Positions 13,140 to 32,379 of a DNA stretch of 64,000 bases are shown here, piece by piece; position 1 is the first letter of the stretch; each line of letters starts with the position of its first letter. The notes beneath the pieces were generated by a model. The model worked only from the letters and a program-made list of their open reading frames with translations, did not search any database and had not been told where the DNA came from. Origin of the DNA: Phallusia mammillata. Taxonomy: Eukaryota; Chordata; Ascidiacea; Phlebobranchia; Ascidiidae. Made by a program: the position numbers and the translations under genes. The DNA is taken from NCBI GenBank assembly GCA_003260075.1, contig QLIY01000289.1, positions 104,691-168,690 of the forward strand, written 5' to 3'.

Positions 13140-13642
13140 TACCAGATGAAGTTAATTTTATAGGTTTCAAGTGTTAGAACTTACCTTTTGAACAGTACTC
13201 TTCTTCCTCTATGAACCTTGCTAGGCCGAAATCGGCAATTTTGTACGTTGCATTTTGCCCAACAAGAATATTACCTGCCCTCAAGTTACAGTGAATGAAT
13301 TTCTTTGACTCCATGTAAGCCATACCATCTGCAATCTGTCAACGAAATTAGCTAAGTCCATTACATTGTTTGTAATTACCAAATTACCAGCCCAATCTGC
13401 TAACATAACTACCAGTGAGTCTAAACGTAGTGAATACAGTACGTTATTGTGGACGATCCTGTTGTTATAATCAGTTTATGCATAAAATGCCTTCAAAGTT
13501 GGCTCTGTAAATGATTTACCTGTATTATTGCGGTAACTTGTTCGACATATCCAAAATTTTCACCTTGCCGTTTTAGATGACCCAAAAGATCTCCGCAACA
13601 CATAAGCTCCGATATTAGTAGTAAAGTTCCATTTTCGGCTAC

Positions 13643-15256
13643 CTTAAATTTAAAAAAAATATTTGTATTAAAGTGACCTTACTTTAAAATATATATTTAG
13701 ATGAAAACTCCTTATTTGAAAAACCTACTTTTAATTTAATATCCACTATTTTTGTGTTGGTTTACTTAAAAAAATAAATACATTGTTTTCATGGGGTTTT
13801 AAAATGGTGCAAACAATAACAAAGAAATGCTGTTACGCTTGACTGCTTTTACGTTCTAGAATTACGGTAATAGAATTAGGGTAAACTTTTTATCCGCCAT
13901 GTTTGTTTTTGTTTTGTTTACAAGTTTGTTAGACTTATTTGCTGCAGTCTGATGTAAAGCAGATCATTTGTTTACTTTATTTTGTTGTTATATCAGAGAA
14001 AATTAGGATAAAACAAATATGCTAAGCATTTCTGATGTAAAATTTTGCCGTCTCTCGTGCTGAGGTTGCTTTATCTCTGATAAGGTTAGTTTAGCTTTTG
14101 TGCTGTGATTATATGCAAGCAATAACTGTCTAGAAATTTAGATGAACAACCGTTAACTGTATTGGAATTGTGCATTTTCATTTTGAGCAAACTGCAAATG
14201 CATTTAATGTGTCAGTCTTACAAATAATGTTATTTATACCGTATTAAGTGGTATTAAACGGCTATAACTATGGTAGCTTGAAAAGTTTGTAAAATAAACG
14301 TTCAATAGGGCAGTTTGAAATACTAAACGTTCTCAAATATAAGGTATGTTTATTGTTAATTACTGGAAGTCAAAGAGTATTTTCCCCGTAATTTAAAAAT
14401 ATCGAAGTATACAAGTTTAATTTAACCCATACAAAACCGGGGTTGCTAAAGTAAACGTTTGTAGAAGCAGAAGGCGACTGTCATATGATAAAGCCTGCTG
14501 ATAGTTGCCCAAAAGTTTGCTGTGGTAGTTTCCGTTTATGAACTGCGATTTTAAGGGTTGCGCGTGTTCATTATTAACTGGAAGTATTGTTATCCATTAC
14601 GCTACGCTTAAAATATTATAAAACNCTAAAGTAAACGTTTGTAGAAGCAGAAGGCGACTGTCATATGATAAAGCCTGCTGATAGTTGCCCAAAAGTTTGC
14701 TGTGGTAGTTTCCGTTTATGAACTGCGATTTTAAGGGTTGCGCGTGTTCATTATTAACTGGAAGTATTGTTATCCATTACGCTACGCTTAAAATATTATA
14801 AAACCCACAGTTAGTGTTTTAAACACTGCAACAGCTCTTTGAAAGGTTTTTTTATCTATATGTAATCGAATTGGAACTTTTTGTAAACATCTTAAAACAG
14901 TGTACACTGTTTTATCAGCAAGCTCTCACCAGTGCAGATGGCGACAAGACATTGACCGTGCAGCTAGTGTAGTTATAGGCCACGACACCCCAGTAACTGG
15001 CTTTGAATTTGAGTTCCTGTAGTTATAAAGTGACGCCATATTTTTTGTCCGCCACCTTGCATTTTTGTGTTTGGACTTGCAGGGATTTACAAACAGCTTT
15101 CTTGGCATCCATTTTAAGAGCAGCTTATTTAATAAACACTGATCTAATGAATTAGCCAGAGCATACAGAAGGCGTTAAACTGAACGATTGTTTGACCAAG
15201 TGCTTTATCATATCTAACACTACTAGTCGACACCCACAACTTTTAAACATTATTAC
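13643..15256. other. Gene B intron with duplicated block joined by N
   Basis: This 1.6-kb intron holds a 179-base block at 14446-14624 repeated without visible difference at 14626-14804, with a single N at 14625 between them. The identity and the N indicate an assembly join rather than an old duplication. At 14930-15005 there is a diverged repeat also present near 34615-34695 and 55625-55690, sharing GTGCAGCTGGTGACGAG-like sequence. Confidence 0.6.
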
Positions 15257-15622
15257 CAGGCCCTAAAACTGAACGATCCTGTGATGGTAAAGTGCAGTCA
15301 TTGTTGTTGCTTCGTCCATAAACTCTTTGTTGTTGTTTTCTTCAACCTTACTTTCTTTTATTGCCACGTCGATCACACCACATAGTTTACCTTAAGAAAA
15401 GTCGTACAGTAATTAAACTAAGGGACGAAAATACCCATGTTACAATCAACATGTTGTACAAACCTTTAAACACTTTTCCAAAGCACCCTTCGCCAATTAA
15501 TGTTTGCTTCTCCACGTTTGAAGATATTATAATTAATGTGCCCAGTTCTTCTGGAATTTGCTCCCTGCAGCGGTCAATATAGCATGGTGTTACCAGTCTT
15601 TCGATATATTGTCTGGGGTTGT

Positions 15623-16348
15623 CTGTTGGCAAAACCGGTTTTAGTACGTTTTTTTCTTTTTGCGTTTAGTTTTTTTGTGAAGTAACGTTAATGTAACTCT
15701 GCAAAATGTTTGATATTTAGTTATTTGCAAATTGCAAAACAGCACAAATGCAAAACTTGCCAAAATTGTTCAAACACACCTGTGTAATATGAAACAAGCT
15801 GTATCAATGAAGAGAAACGTATTCCTGTTTCCAAAAAGTAGTCGTTGTTTACTTTAAAATGATATAGTGCAGCACTTTGCGTTGGTTTTTCAAAACTGAC
15901 AAAGCATACTGGCCTGCAGAATCAAAGTATACGTGGGTTTTCGGAATAAACAGTTGGCTATTGTTTTGGTAGAAACGCATAAATATTGGACTTACAGCGG
16001 CACCTTTTTGTTATGCTTGGTTCTTTGTTTAACGTTTTTTGCCACCTGCGCAACTCCGTAAGGTAATATGTTGTCGAAACTTTCTATCTTTTAAGGAGTT
16101 GACTTTAATATAGTTGGGGTTGTACCCCGAGTGGGGTTGTACCCCGAGTGGAGTTGTACCCCGGGCCCAAAATGTAAAACCCGACCCAAACCGAACTTTT
16201 ATGCAAACATAAATTTTGCATTTATAGTTGCATTTATAAAGGTAAAATAACCATACAAATGTGCTTGGCCGAGAGTGAAGTTGTACCCAAATTTATCTCC
16301 GTTTTGTTTAAACTTAATGCGCACTCCGATCCGACTTGAACTCTAAAC
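15623..16348. other. Intergenic spacer upstream of gene B
   Basis: No SH2 or SH3 exon belonging to gene B is recognisable here. A short tandem of GTTGTACCCCGAGTGG-like units lies at 16118-16162. Confidence 0.5.
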
Positions 16349-16824
16349 CAGTGGTTCTCAACCTTTCGTGGACCGTGGATCCCTAAAAGTAACCTTTTTG
16401 GCCTCGTGCCCCCCCTTATTGAACCCAGTAAGGCCTGTGGCCCCCTTAAATTAAACCCCCCCCCCCAACCAGTGGTTCTCAACCTTTCGTGGACCGTGGA
16501 CCCCTAAAAGTAACCTTTTTGGCCTCGTGCCCCCCTTTATTGAACCCAGTAAGGCCTGTGCCCCCCTTAAATTAAAATGGCAACCCGTGTTGGAATTCGG
16601 TACTAATTTCGGTCGAATAGAGTAAACAAAAATCCGTAATCGTAAAAAAACTCAATATTGGCAAATAGTGTGTGAAATAGTCGATAAAATTAGGGAAAAA
16701 ACTTATTTGCAACATACACTTAAAATGGCTTTAGTGTTTTTTTCTGGCGAATCTACACCTGTTGTCCCCAAGAACAACGCTTATGGCCCCCCTGGGGGCC
16801 ATTGGTCCTGGTTGAGAACCACTG
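16349..16824. mobile_element. hAT-type MITE, internally duplicated
   Basis: The left end reads CAGTGGTTCTCAACC and the right end is its exact reverse complement. The 8-base duplication CTCTAAAC flanks the unit exactly at 16341-16348 and 16825-16832. A C-run near 16458-16467 is followed by a second copy of the left end, so the true element is probably about 110-120 bases shorter than this span. No transposase is encoded. Confidence 0.9.
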
Positions 16825-17261
16825 CTCTAAACCTTTCTACCTTTTTTAGGCTGGACATAACCACTGAAATTTCTTAATCAGAAAAACGAATGTCGTAGAA
16901 TAACCAATTCTTTGTAGGAAAACTTGCTGCTTGGTTTACTTCGTGTTTTGCNGTTTTCTTCGTGTTTTGCGAGAATGATATGATACTAGGAAGAAATTTT
17001 GTTTACCTGGCCTGGACAAACAATCTCTAATCAGAAATTTTCCTGTTGTTGCAGGCTCCCGCCGTAACAACTCTTCGCACTCCAGGCGACTAAGAGAAAG
17101 AACCTGCCACCTGAATAATTAACCGATGATGGAGCTTTAAGATGACTATTATTATCGGTAACTATTGCACTGTGTATTGTTTTGCAAACGCATAAATTTA
17201 AAACTGAAAAAAAGAAATTCATAATCTCTTTGTAGGGACGAGTTACAAAGTTATTTGTGCA

Positions 17262-17408
17262 AATTTAATTATAAACATTACTGCCAAAGAACTAGTGTAT
17301 ATAGAATACATCATACAGACGTTTCAACAATCTCTGTTGTAATTGAAACGTCTGCATGATGTTTTCTTTATACACCAGTTCTTTGGCAGTAATGTTTATG
17401 ATTAAATT
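17262..17408. repeat. Foldback element with GAAACGTC core
   Basis: Two arms of about 65 bases are inverted copies (for example AACATTACTGCCAAAGAACT on the left and its complement on the right), separated by about 16 bases. The inner ends carry GACGTTTCAA and TTGAAACGTC, the motif of the Penelope-like tails in this window, which suggests two tails in inverted arrangement. Confidence 0.7.
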
Positions 17409-17761
17409 ACTTTTCAAGTCCGTGTTTACTATATACACTGTATAGTGTTCCTAAGTATTTGTGTAAACCTTTACTAATAACTGTGGCACACGTTCGCCCT
17501 TGCCAAATATGGTCATTTGACATTGTATGATGTAAGGACTAGGTCCTAGGCACAAATTAACAAACACCATATTTAGGCAATTCTACAAAAGTAAGGGGCT
17601 TCAAAATTCCAACACTCTTTAATGACGCCATCGAATAGCAATACCGGGAAACACCGTTGGAGTCGTGCGATTGACCGATACTACCGCGACTTTGATGCAT
17701 TGCATAGTGTGACGTCACAATGTAAGTTAATACAGTCTTCGGGTGCCACCTATATTTAGAG

Positions 17762-18233
17762 CAGGGCTCTTCAACCGGGGTTCCGCGGAACCCTGGGGTT
17801 TCGTACAAACCTTTCAGGGGTTCCGCGAACTTTAAGGGTCACACGCGGGGGTCCGCAGTGCTTTTGTGTAGCAATTCGAACATGAATGATTCATAATATC
17901 ATTGTTGCGAACAGCAATGCTCGCTTGTACAATCTAGTTAACCTTGGTTCACCATTGATCAATTGTGACGTAATAATCAAAGTCTTGATACTCTCTGTCT
18001 GAATTGTGAGACAAATGTGCAAATGACCAACCTAAATAACATGACAATGCGTTTCAGTAAATCGTTTAATTTAATTAAAGTCAACATTTGTTATGTGGTT
18101 AGGGTGTGTTACGTAAAAATGTATGTTTTTTGTGATCTAGCCTACTTTATTCAAAATAATTTTATGGGGGTATCCGCAAAGTTTGACAAAACACCTTTGG
18201 AGTTCCGTGTCACTAAAAAGTTGAAGATCACTG
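17762..18233. mobile_element. hAT-type non-autonomous element
   Basis: The ends are CAGGGCTCTTCAACC and GTTGAAGATCACTG, imperfect inverted repeats, and the 8-base duplication ATTTAGAG flanks the 472-base unit exactly (17754-17761 and 18234-18241). No open frame resembling a transposase is present. Confidence 0.88.
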
Positions 18234-18649
18234 ATTTAGAGAATCTGTTCGCATACCATTTCTGTCCAGAATATATGCCACACTACAGCTAGCATCTGTA
18301 CTGTACTCTTTGTTGCTTCATAAAAGTATGAAACGCTAAAATAAGTAATTATAACACAATGCATATTTGTCATGTAAACTATTAACTAAAGTAGGTAAGC
18401 GTACTACCGGGGAGGCCCCTAACCGTACGTATACGGCAGTTTGGGGACCACTGCTTTAGCATAGGTAAACGGCCTTATTTCTACAATTTTCCATGTTCCC
18501 GTATAACACAAAATTTAATATGCTGGTTAAACGAGTCGCTTTTTTCGTTGCATACACCTTTAAGTCTGTTGAATGTTTGCAAAAGCAACACCCTAAATGT
18601 CACTTAGTCGCAAATACTGTGTTTTGAACAAACCTTGAACATATTACGG

Positions 18650-19489
18650 GTAACGCTTTTCCAGCAGTTTTTCTTGTAAATAATCGACGTGTCGACGTCC
18701 CATATGAGCCGCTTTTAACAGGCTACGAACTGGCACCAACGGAGTGATAAAACGCTTGTTATCGCTGTTTTTGATTGTGTTTTTTTACGCTTCATAGGAA
18801 ATTTGTCTTTCAAGATATGTTATTATCATAAAGAAGTCTTATATGGTACGTCGAGACGTCATTTTTTATGATAAAAACTGCTGGAAGAGCATTATTTATA
18901 CGTTCCTCCTGCCTTATATAGCAGTTTATTCCTTAGACCTATTGTTGCAAATGTAGTGAAGGGTGTTAAGCATTGTGGATAAAAATGCACATGCAATACA
19001 TAAGTGTACTTACTGTGGGCCCATTTTCATGTAGGCTATTCTTCTTCTGTAATTAAAGTTGTAGATTAGTTTGGGTTAATTTAAAATAAACATGTTAGGT
19101 TTTGAACCTTTATTCTGGGGTTTATGATGGAGGTTCGGTGTCACGTTTTGTTCATAGTTTCCAGTACGACATTTCCCCCCCCCCTTTTTACGCTTCATAG
19201 GAAATTTGTCTTTCAAGATATGTTATTATCATAAAGAAGTCTTATATGGTACGTCGAGACGTCATTTTTTATGATAAAAACTGCTGGAAGAGCATTATTT
19301 ATACGTTCCTCCTGCCTTATATAGCAGTTTATTCCTTAGACCTATTGTTGCAAATGTAGTGAAGGGTGTTAAGCATTGTGGATAAAAATGCACATGCAAT
19401 ACATAAGTGTACTTACTGTGGGCCCATTTTCATGTAGGCTATTCTTCTTCTGTAATTAAAGTTGTAGATTAGTTTGGGTTAATTTAAAA

Positions 19490-19500
<11 letters not shown>
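18650..19500 (+). repeat. Penelope-like tail and duplicated 300-base block
   Basis: The block at about 18790-19090 contains ATAAAGAAGTCTTATATGG, then ACGTCGAGACGTC and a T/A-rich end, a diverged Penelope-like tail. The same block recurs at about 19189-19490, between one C-run at 19179 and a long one at 19491-19526. The near-identity and the C-runs point to an assembly duplication. Confidence 0.6.
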
Positions 19501-19528
<28 letters not shown>

Positions 19529-20550
19529 CTGTAAACAAAAAAATGTTGATTTAAAGCTTATTTTAAAGCACCTGAGGGTTTATTAACATTAAGTGTTGAC
19601 ATATCAGACGATTTGTGCGTTTTTTGCTTTTTTAACGCACAAGTTTATAAAAAAAAAAAAAAAACATATATTAGAAATCATGGCAAAAATACTGTTTTAG
19701 AAAACTTTACCGTCCAACTTAATATTATCTTGTTCTGGCAATTTGGTAATTCTTTTCGAAGCTTTGCTAAGGGTTCATTGACATTTTGCTCACCACCAGA
19801 ATAACAACACACCCAACTGGGCATGGCAGTATTAACTACTATCGTTACTAAACCCCCCCCCCCGTAATTCTTTTCGAAGCTTTGCTAAGGGTTCATTGAC
19901 ATTTTGCTCACGATGTCTACCAGAATAACAACACAGCCAACTGGGCATGGCAGTATTAACTACTATCGTTACTAAAAAAATGACCTAAATCAGTCTAAAT
20001 TCTAAATTTTTACAAGCTTTGCTATAATTTTTCATTATTAACGTCTATTCAACCTTAATAGTGCTACAGTACAGCCATACACACATGTTGCAATCGGAAT
20101 ACGTGTGGGCCATTTCTCCATCTCTTTTATAAACATTAGTTAAGCAACATAAGGACTGTAACTAACCCAGTCAGTCTTTTCGAAGGTTTTTTTGCACTGG
20201 GGCTTTTTTGCTTTCAGTTTCACAATTAACTACCGCAATAACCCTAAACGCTTACGTTGGCTTATGTACCGTTTAATTGTGTTTATTTTTGATGTTAGGT
20301 TAGTACCCAGAAAATGACTGGCTGATGGATGTCTATGGCGCAAATTTTCTTCACTTCGTTATGTTTGGAATATACTTCAAGATTACCCCCATATGTCTTC
20401 AAGCACGTTCTTAACTGGAATTTACCTGCTACGTTGGAGCAATACGGTACGCTTTTTACCCTTCTATTCATCTATTCATCATGCATTTGTTTTACACACA
20501 TTTGTTAGCATTAAACTACCGCTAAATTGAAACGTGGTGAAGTTGGCAGT
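19501..20550. other. Gene-free spacer with C-run joined duplication
   Basis: A block of about 115 bases at 19737-19851 (TAATTCTTTTCGAAGC onward) is repeated after the C-run at 19853-19863, with one small indel. No exon, RNA gene or element with clear ends is seen in the rest. Confidence 0.5.
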
Positions 20551-20559
20551 CACAAGGCT

Positions 20560-21240
20560 ATTTGAAACTGCTCCAAGTAACGTTTACAAGGGCCAGTGCT
20601 TTCATGTCGGGGTTGGTAATATAACGGCTCTTAATGCAAGAGTGTAGTGTTAAATACATGTGTATGTTGGCGGCATTTGCGAAGATCGAATGAACTGGTT
20701 TATAGAACGGTAATTTGTGAGATATTGGCTTTTGCTTCGAAACAAGGCTGCCGTGTTTATGCACAATGGATGTATACACGTAATTTGTCTATGTATCAAA
20801 TTTGTCTATGTATCTCTTTTCTTCCGTCCACTTGCGCATATCAGTTTTCCCCCACACTACCTTTAACGTACACTAACCGCTTACATTACTCTACTCAAAA
20901 AACTATATACGTTAAACATTCGATAAAACTATATACGTTTACATTAGTCACAGTTCCTATATATGCAAAGACCTTTGTATAATGTAGGAATCTACTCTCT
21001 GCGAATCTACTACGCAAATTTACACATTTATTGCAAACAATTTTGACACAAACATGTGTTTTTGTCACAAGCCACACGGAACACTTTTACGATGGGCGTA
21101 CATAAAATTGCCAATAAATAAGCTACAGTAACTACAACAACACATGAAATGCACAGAAGAACATTGTTTCTTGAAATGTTACCGACCAAGAATGTTTTAA
21201 TTATCTTACATGTGTATCACAGAGGTTGGCACAAGCCAAT
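20560..21240. repeat. Dispersed repeat family copy 1
   Basis: This segment shares long stretches with 30905-31440, including ATCGAATGAACTGGTTTATAG and AAATGCACAGAAGAACA, at visibly lower identity than the C-run duplications. That makes it an older interspersed repeat present at least twice. Its last part is also duplicated after the C-run at 21241-21250. Confidence 0.6.
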
Positions 21241-21678
21241 CCCCCCCCCCGTAACTACAACAACACATGAAATGCACAGAAGAACATTGTTTCTTGAACT
21301 GTTTCCGACCATATTACAGCGGTTTGGCACAAGACAAAGTAAAGAGTGAACAATTTTGCAATAACAAAAAAGTTGAATCAATGTGCATTTTTTCTCCGTT
21401 TTTTGGGTTTCCACTCAATAAGCCATGCTGTATTCGTTGCCGGACATTTCGTTTCGCAGAAATTCCTGTTAATAACAAGGTTACAAAAAAAAACTTTCAT
21501 AACCAAATCAAGCATTTAAAAAAAAACACCTTGACTCGAACTTTATTTAAAGCTTTAACACCACTACACCCAAGGTTTATTTCTCTAAATCCGTAATACA
21601 GTATGTTCAAAAGCATTCAAGTGCAAATCGACGTTTTATGTTTTAGATTCAATCGCTAAATATTTTGAATTTTCATAC

Positions 21679-28841
<7,163 letters not shown>

Positions 28842-29570
28842 TCCAAACAACAATATCCCGTCGCTATTAAGTGACACAATTGTCTCTGACGAGAACTTTG
28901 CAAAATAATCGCATCCAATTTCAGATCTCGGCTACTTTTAAAGTTTTATGTGTTGTGTCAGCGGAAATTATAATTCACATTGCGCGAGCCACGATCTACC
29001 AAAATTTTCATTGTAAATTGCCTATCGCGCCAACCATACCCTCCAACTCCTCGCCACATAAAGCTGGTTTACGATGTACCGATATTCTTTTGCCCTTTAC
29101 TTTGTCGTTATTTACAACGTCCTTATATTGCGCAGTTATTTAAGGCGTAGCGATTGTTTTAATGAAGTTGTTCTACTGCGATTTCTTCCACAAACGAAAC
29201 AAACGTACTTCAAGAATAATACATCTGATGCGCCTTCCTGTGACCATTGTGCTCTTTATCGGCTGCAAATTATTGTTAACATTTTCTTATATGGGGGTGC
29301 CAAAATAAAAACGTAACACACTTCCCCCGCTACATGTTGTTGTGCTTCCTGGTACAACGCTTAACAACAAACAACACAACCTTGTGAAGTTAAACGCATG
29401 ACACTGATACCAACGAGACGTTTTGTGGCCGAGTGAACTGACATAAAGGTTTGATACCAGCGTTTTAAATTACACAAGAGACAAAGGAAAAAAGAGTGAA
29501 AGCTACATCCATAGTAAACAAAGAAAGTGTGTAAGACAATAAACAATGAATAACATGTATACCGATGTCG
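28842..29570. other. Intergenic, upstream of gene C
   Basis: This should contain the gene C promoter. No supported exon, RNA gene or element with clear ends is visible. Confidence 0.4.
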
Positions 29571-29769
29571 TATTACATTACAGTTGAAACAAAACAAGCG
29601 TGAGGGAAACAAAACAATGTGCAACAAAACAAATCAACCTATTTCGAACTTTAAATATAAGGCGGCATAACGGAAGTGACTTAGCAAGGTGACAACAATA
29701 TAAAGTCAAACATATGAATGGAAACACATCAGAATATAATCTGTAACAAAGATAACATTCGACAGAACA

Positions 29770-30905
29770 AGTAAAAATATAACGCTCCCGCAATACCTTT
29801 ACGACCTGATTAGGTCCCTTATATTGCATATGGAACTTCTTCTTTTCATCTGGCCCCAATACAGTGTCTCTAAGCATAACATAATCACCCACGCAGTAGG
29901 TCGAGTTGCGGTCGTCACGCTTTTTCCTTCATTCACGAACGTTGCGGAGACGTTCTCCTGCTACCTCTCGCACCAGCCGTAATCGGTCCTGAAGCTCTGC
30001 TACATTGGCTGTTGTTGGAGAGCTTGCTGGTCGTCCAAGAAGTAAATTGGCGGGTAGTCTAAGTTCACGACCATACAGCAGCAAGTGTGGAGTCATTCAT
30101 GTTGATTCATGAGCACTTGCATTATGTGGCGGCGATTGAAGATAGGGCCTTGTCATTGCTGCGGGAACAATACGGCGATGTTCGCGATTTGGTACATCCT
30201 AACAGTTCCACAAGTTTTGCGAAGACCTTACTTTCGAAATTTCCACCTTGGTCAGAATGGATTCATTCGGGTACACAATGTACCGTAAACCAACGGTGGT
30301 ATAAAACTGTCGCGGTTTCCTCGGTTGACTGGGAGCGCAATGGCCAAGCTTGCATGTATTTGCTAAATACATCGCATGCCACTAAAACATACCTATATCC
30401 AGTAACTGAAGTTGGCAATCCACCAAGAATGTCAATTTCTATCCGTTGCATTGGTCCATCTTCAGTTGACGGAACCGTTTCATAGTTTTCGAACGTTGCA
30501 AAGTGGACAGCGAAGGCAGTCCTCTACATCCGACTTCCAGCCTGCCCAGTAAAACCGTTGTTTAATGCGTTCGCTTGTTCTCTTTAAACCAAGGTGCCCA
30601 CCACCGTGCATTTGTTGTAAAACCTGCGTTTACAACTATTTAGATACTACCAGCAGCAATTTATGACGACAAAACATGTCATCAACCTTGCGATATACGG
30701 CGTTATCCTGGCAAACGAGATCCCCATATATCGACCAGTAATGCTTCATATTCCGGGACAGACGTTTTACTTTCTTAAACGGTGGTCGTACTCCTTTGTT
30801 TATCCAATCCGCAACTACATTAAGTTCCTGGTCATTTTGTATAGCAGTGGCCACCTCTTTATCTGACCATCCTAGTTCCTCTTTTAATTCGAAAGCACAT
30901 AACAT
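29770..30905 (-). mobile_element. Ty3/Gypsy-type pol fragment (integrase), decayed
   Basis: On the minus strand the order is a segment with WSIYGDLVCQDNAVYRK, then an H2C2 zinc-binding module (GGGHLGLKRT, FYWAGWKSDV, CPLCNVRK), then the integrase core start (DILGGLPTS, YVLVACDVFSKYMQAWPL), a second core block (HSDQGGNFESKVF) and the C-terminal part (LLLYGREL, GDYVMLRDTVLG, YKGPNQVVKVLRE). In-frame TGA codons interrupt the core near 30261-30263 and again near 29930. Gag, protease, RT and LTRs were not found. It is a degraded fragment of an LTR retrotransposon; the + strand frame at 30087-30485 is its shadow. Confidence 0.85.
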
Positions 30906-31440
30906 TGTAATGATCGAATGAACTGGTTTATAGAAAGATGATTTTTGAGATATTTGCTTTACTTTGAAAAGATGCTCCCATGTTTATGTACAATGGATGG
31001 ATACATGTAATTTGTCCAGGTATCCAAGGTTTCTCGACCTTAAAAAGTTTTTGGAAACTGTGTTGCACTTTTTTCGTCCGCCCACTTGCACCTGTCAATT
31101 TTAGTATATCTTTACCTGGACGTGGACTAACCGCTTACAGTTTTCTACATGATATTTACCCTTTAAAGACTTATTTACCCTTTAATGACTATTAAGACTT
31201 ATGTATGATGTAGGAAACTACTTTCTTTCAAGTCCCCAACCGTGTCTGTGTTACATTGTCAGTTAAATCACGCTAAACAAAAATTTACACATTTATTGCA
31301 AACAATTTTGGTATAAACGTGGATTTTTTGCAATCATAAGCCACACGGAACATTTTTACGATGGGCGTAAATAAAAAACGCCAATAAATAGGCTACAACA
31401 ACTACAACACCTAAAATGCACAGAAGAACAATTGTTTCTT
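30905..31440. repeat. Dispersed repeat family copy 2
   Basis: This is the diverged partner of 20560-21150, with the same order of shared blocks (GAACTGGTTTATAGAA, CACATTTATTGCAAACAATT, GCCACACGGAACA). No coding signal was seen. Confidence 0.6.
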
Positions 31441-32102
31441 AACTAATGAACTGTTACCGATCAAGGGCGTTTTGATTACTATCTTACATGTATGTTACAG
31501 AGGTTTGGCAATTTGTAATCATTTATCATTTATCATTTATGGCGTTTTTGTTACATACCCCATGTCCAAATTGCCGAGTTATTTCATTCTTTTGTTTCGA
31601 AAGCCAACTATGTGACTTTTGCTTAATGATTGCTTGCTTAGTCCGCACATGTTGTTGTCTGAGTCGTTAACGGGTTTATTATGTTACCAATACCACACGA
31701 TTGCAAAACACGAATAAATTTCACCGTTCCGTTCCGTTCCTATTCTATCATGTACATACAAATACAAGTTTTAACACACTAGTCAACTACGATAACCAAA
31801 ATCGATTCATTTCAATAATTTTCGAATTTATTGAGCTAAAAACTCGCATATGCATTTAAAATACTAATACAGTCATATGGTTGTTTAAAGCGTATTCGTA
31901 TACAAGCAATGCGTATGCTGACTTATGACTGTATAACAGGCGTTCCCGACAGTTCACTAACCTATAGTCTATTGCTTATTGCACTTGACTTGCTATAGGC
32001 TGTGCATGTCATCATCAAGATGTTCGTTCTACAACCTTTGTTACTGGCTCACTGTCTTTTAGTGGTTCCTGTACCTGTCAAAACAACCCTCTAACGTCTA
32101 AC
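31441..32102. other. Gene-free spacer
   Basis: Nothing beyond AT-rich sequence and a short GTTCC repeat near 31725 is visible. Confidence 0.4.
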
Positions 32103-32280
32103 CAGTGGTGGAATTCATTTTTTGTCAGCCGGTTCTATCACAAAAGTCATATTTTTCAGTCGGTTCTGTTACAAAAAGTCCATTAACAGTAACCACTAAT
32201 GCTAACCGGTTCGCTAATCTCATAAAATTGCGTGAGATTGTTCTATAGAACCGCTGCGAACCGACTGAATCCCACCACTG
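32103..32280. mobile_element. hAT-type MITE
   Basis: The 178-base unit has the ends CAGTGGTGGAATTCA and TGAATCCCACCACTG. The flanking octamers CGTCTAAC and CCTCTAAC match at seven of eight positions. It is the same family as 12960-13139. Confidence 0.78.
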
Positions 32281-32379
32281 CCTCTAACCCCGGTGGTTAG
32301 TCAACCAAAACTTTAAGCTAGAAATCTGGCCCAGAATCGGATTTTTAAAATGAAAATGAAATTACGATTGAATGTGAAG

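Larger units (their letters stand above)
12332..15622 (-). pseudogene. Gene B: Src-like kinase domain, inactivated
   Basis: Six phase-matched exons span most of a tyrosine-kinase domain: 15464-15622 (glycine loop GEGCFGKVFKG), 15257-15390 (DVAIKES, beta-3 Lys present), 13520-13642 (hinge, LLLISELMCCGDLL), 13185-13335, 12800-12898 and 12332-12477 (DIMTNCW, ERPTF). Three defects are seen. A TAG at 15263-15265 stands where paralogs have the Tyr codon after QF. The catalytic loop reads HCNLRAGN instead of HRDLRAAN, so the catalytic Asp is lost, although DFG remains. The APE exon is 99 nt against 132-135 in the paralogs and jumps from IPVR to YSHKSDVW, deleting about 11 codons with the APE motif in frame. 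No SH3 or SH2 exons were found upstream, and no final exon was identified. A read error could explain the TAG but not all three defects. Confidence 0.8.

Noticed and set aside
30087-30485. 132-residue frame on the + strand
   Set aside because: It is the antisense shadow of the Gypsy integrase fragment, whose motifs are read on the minus strand.
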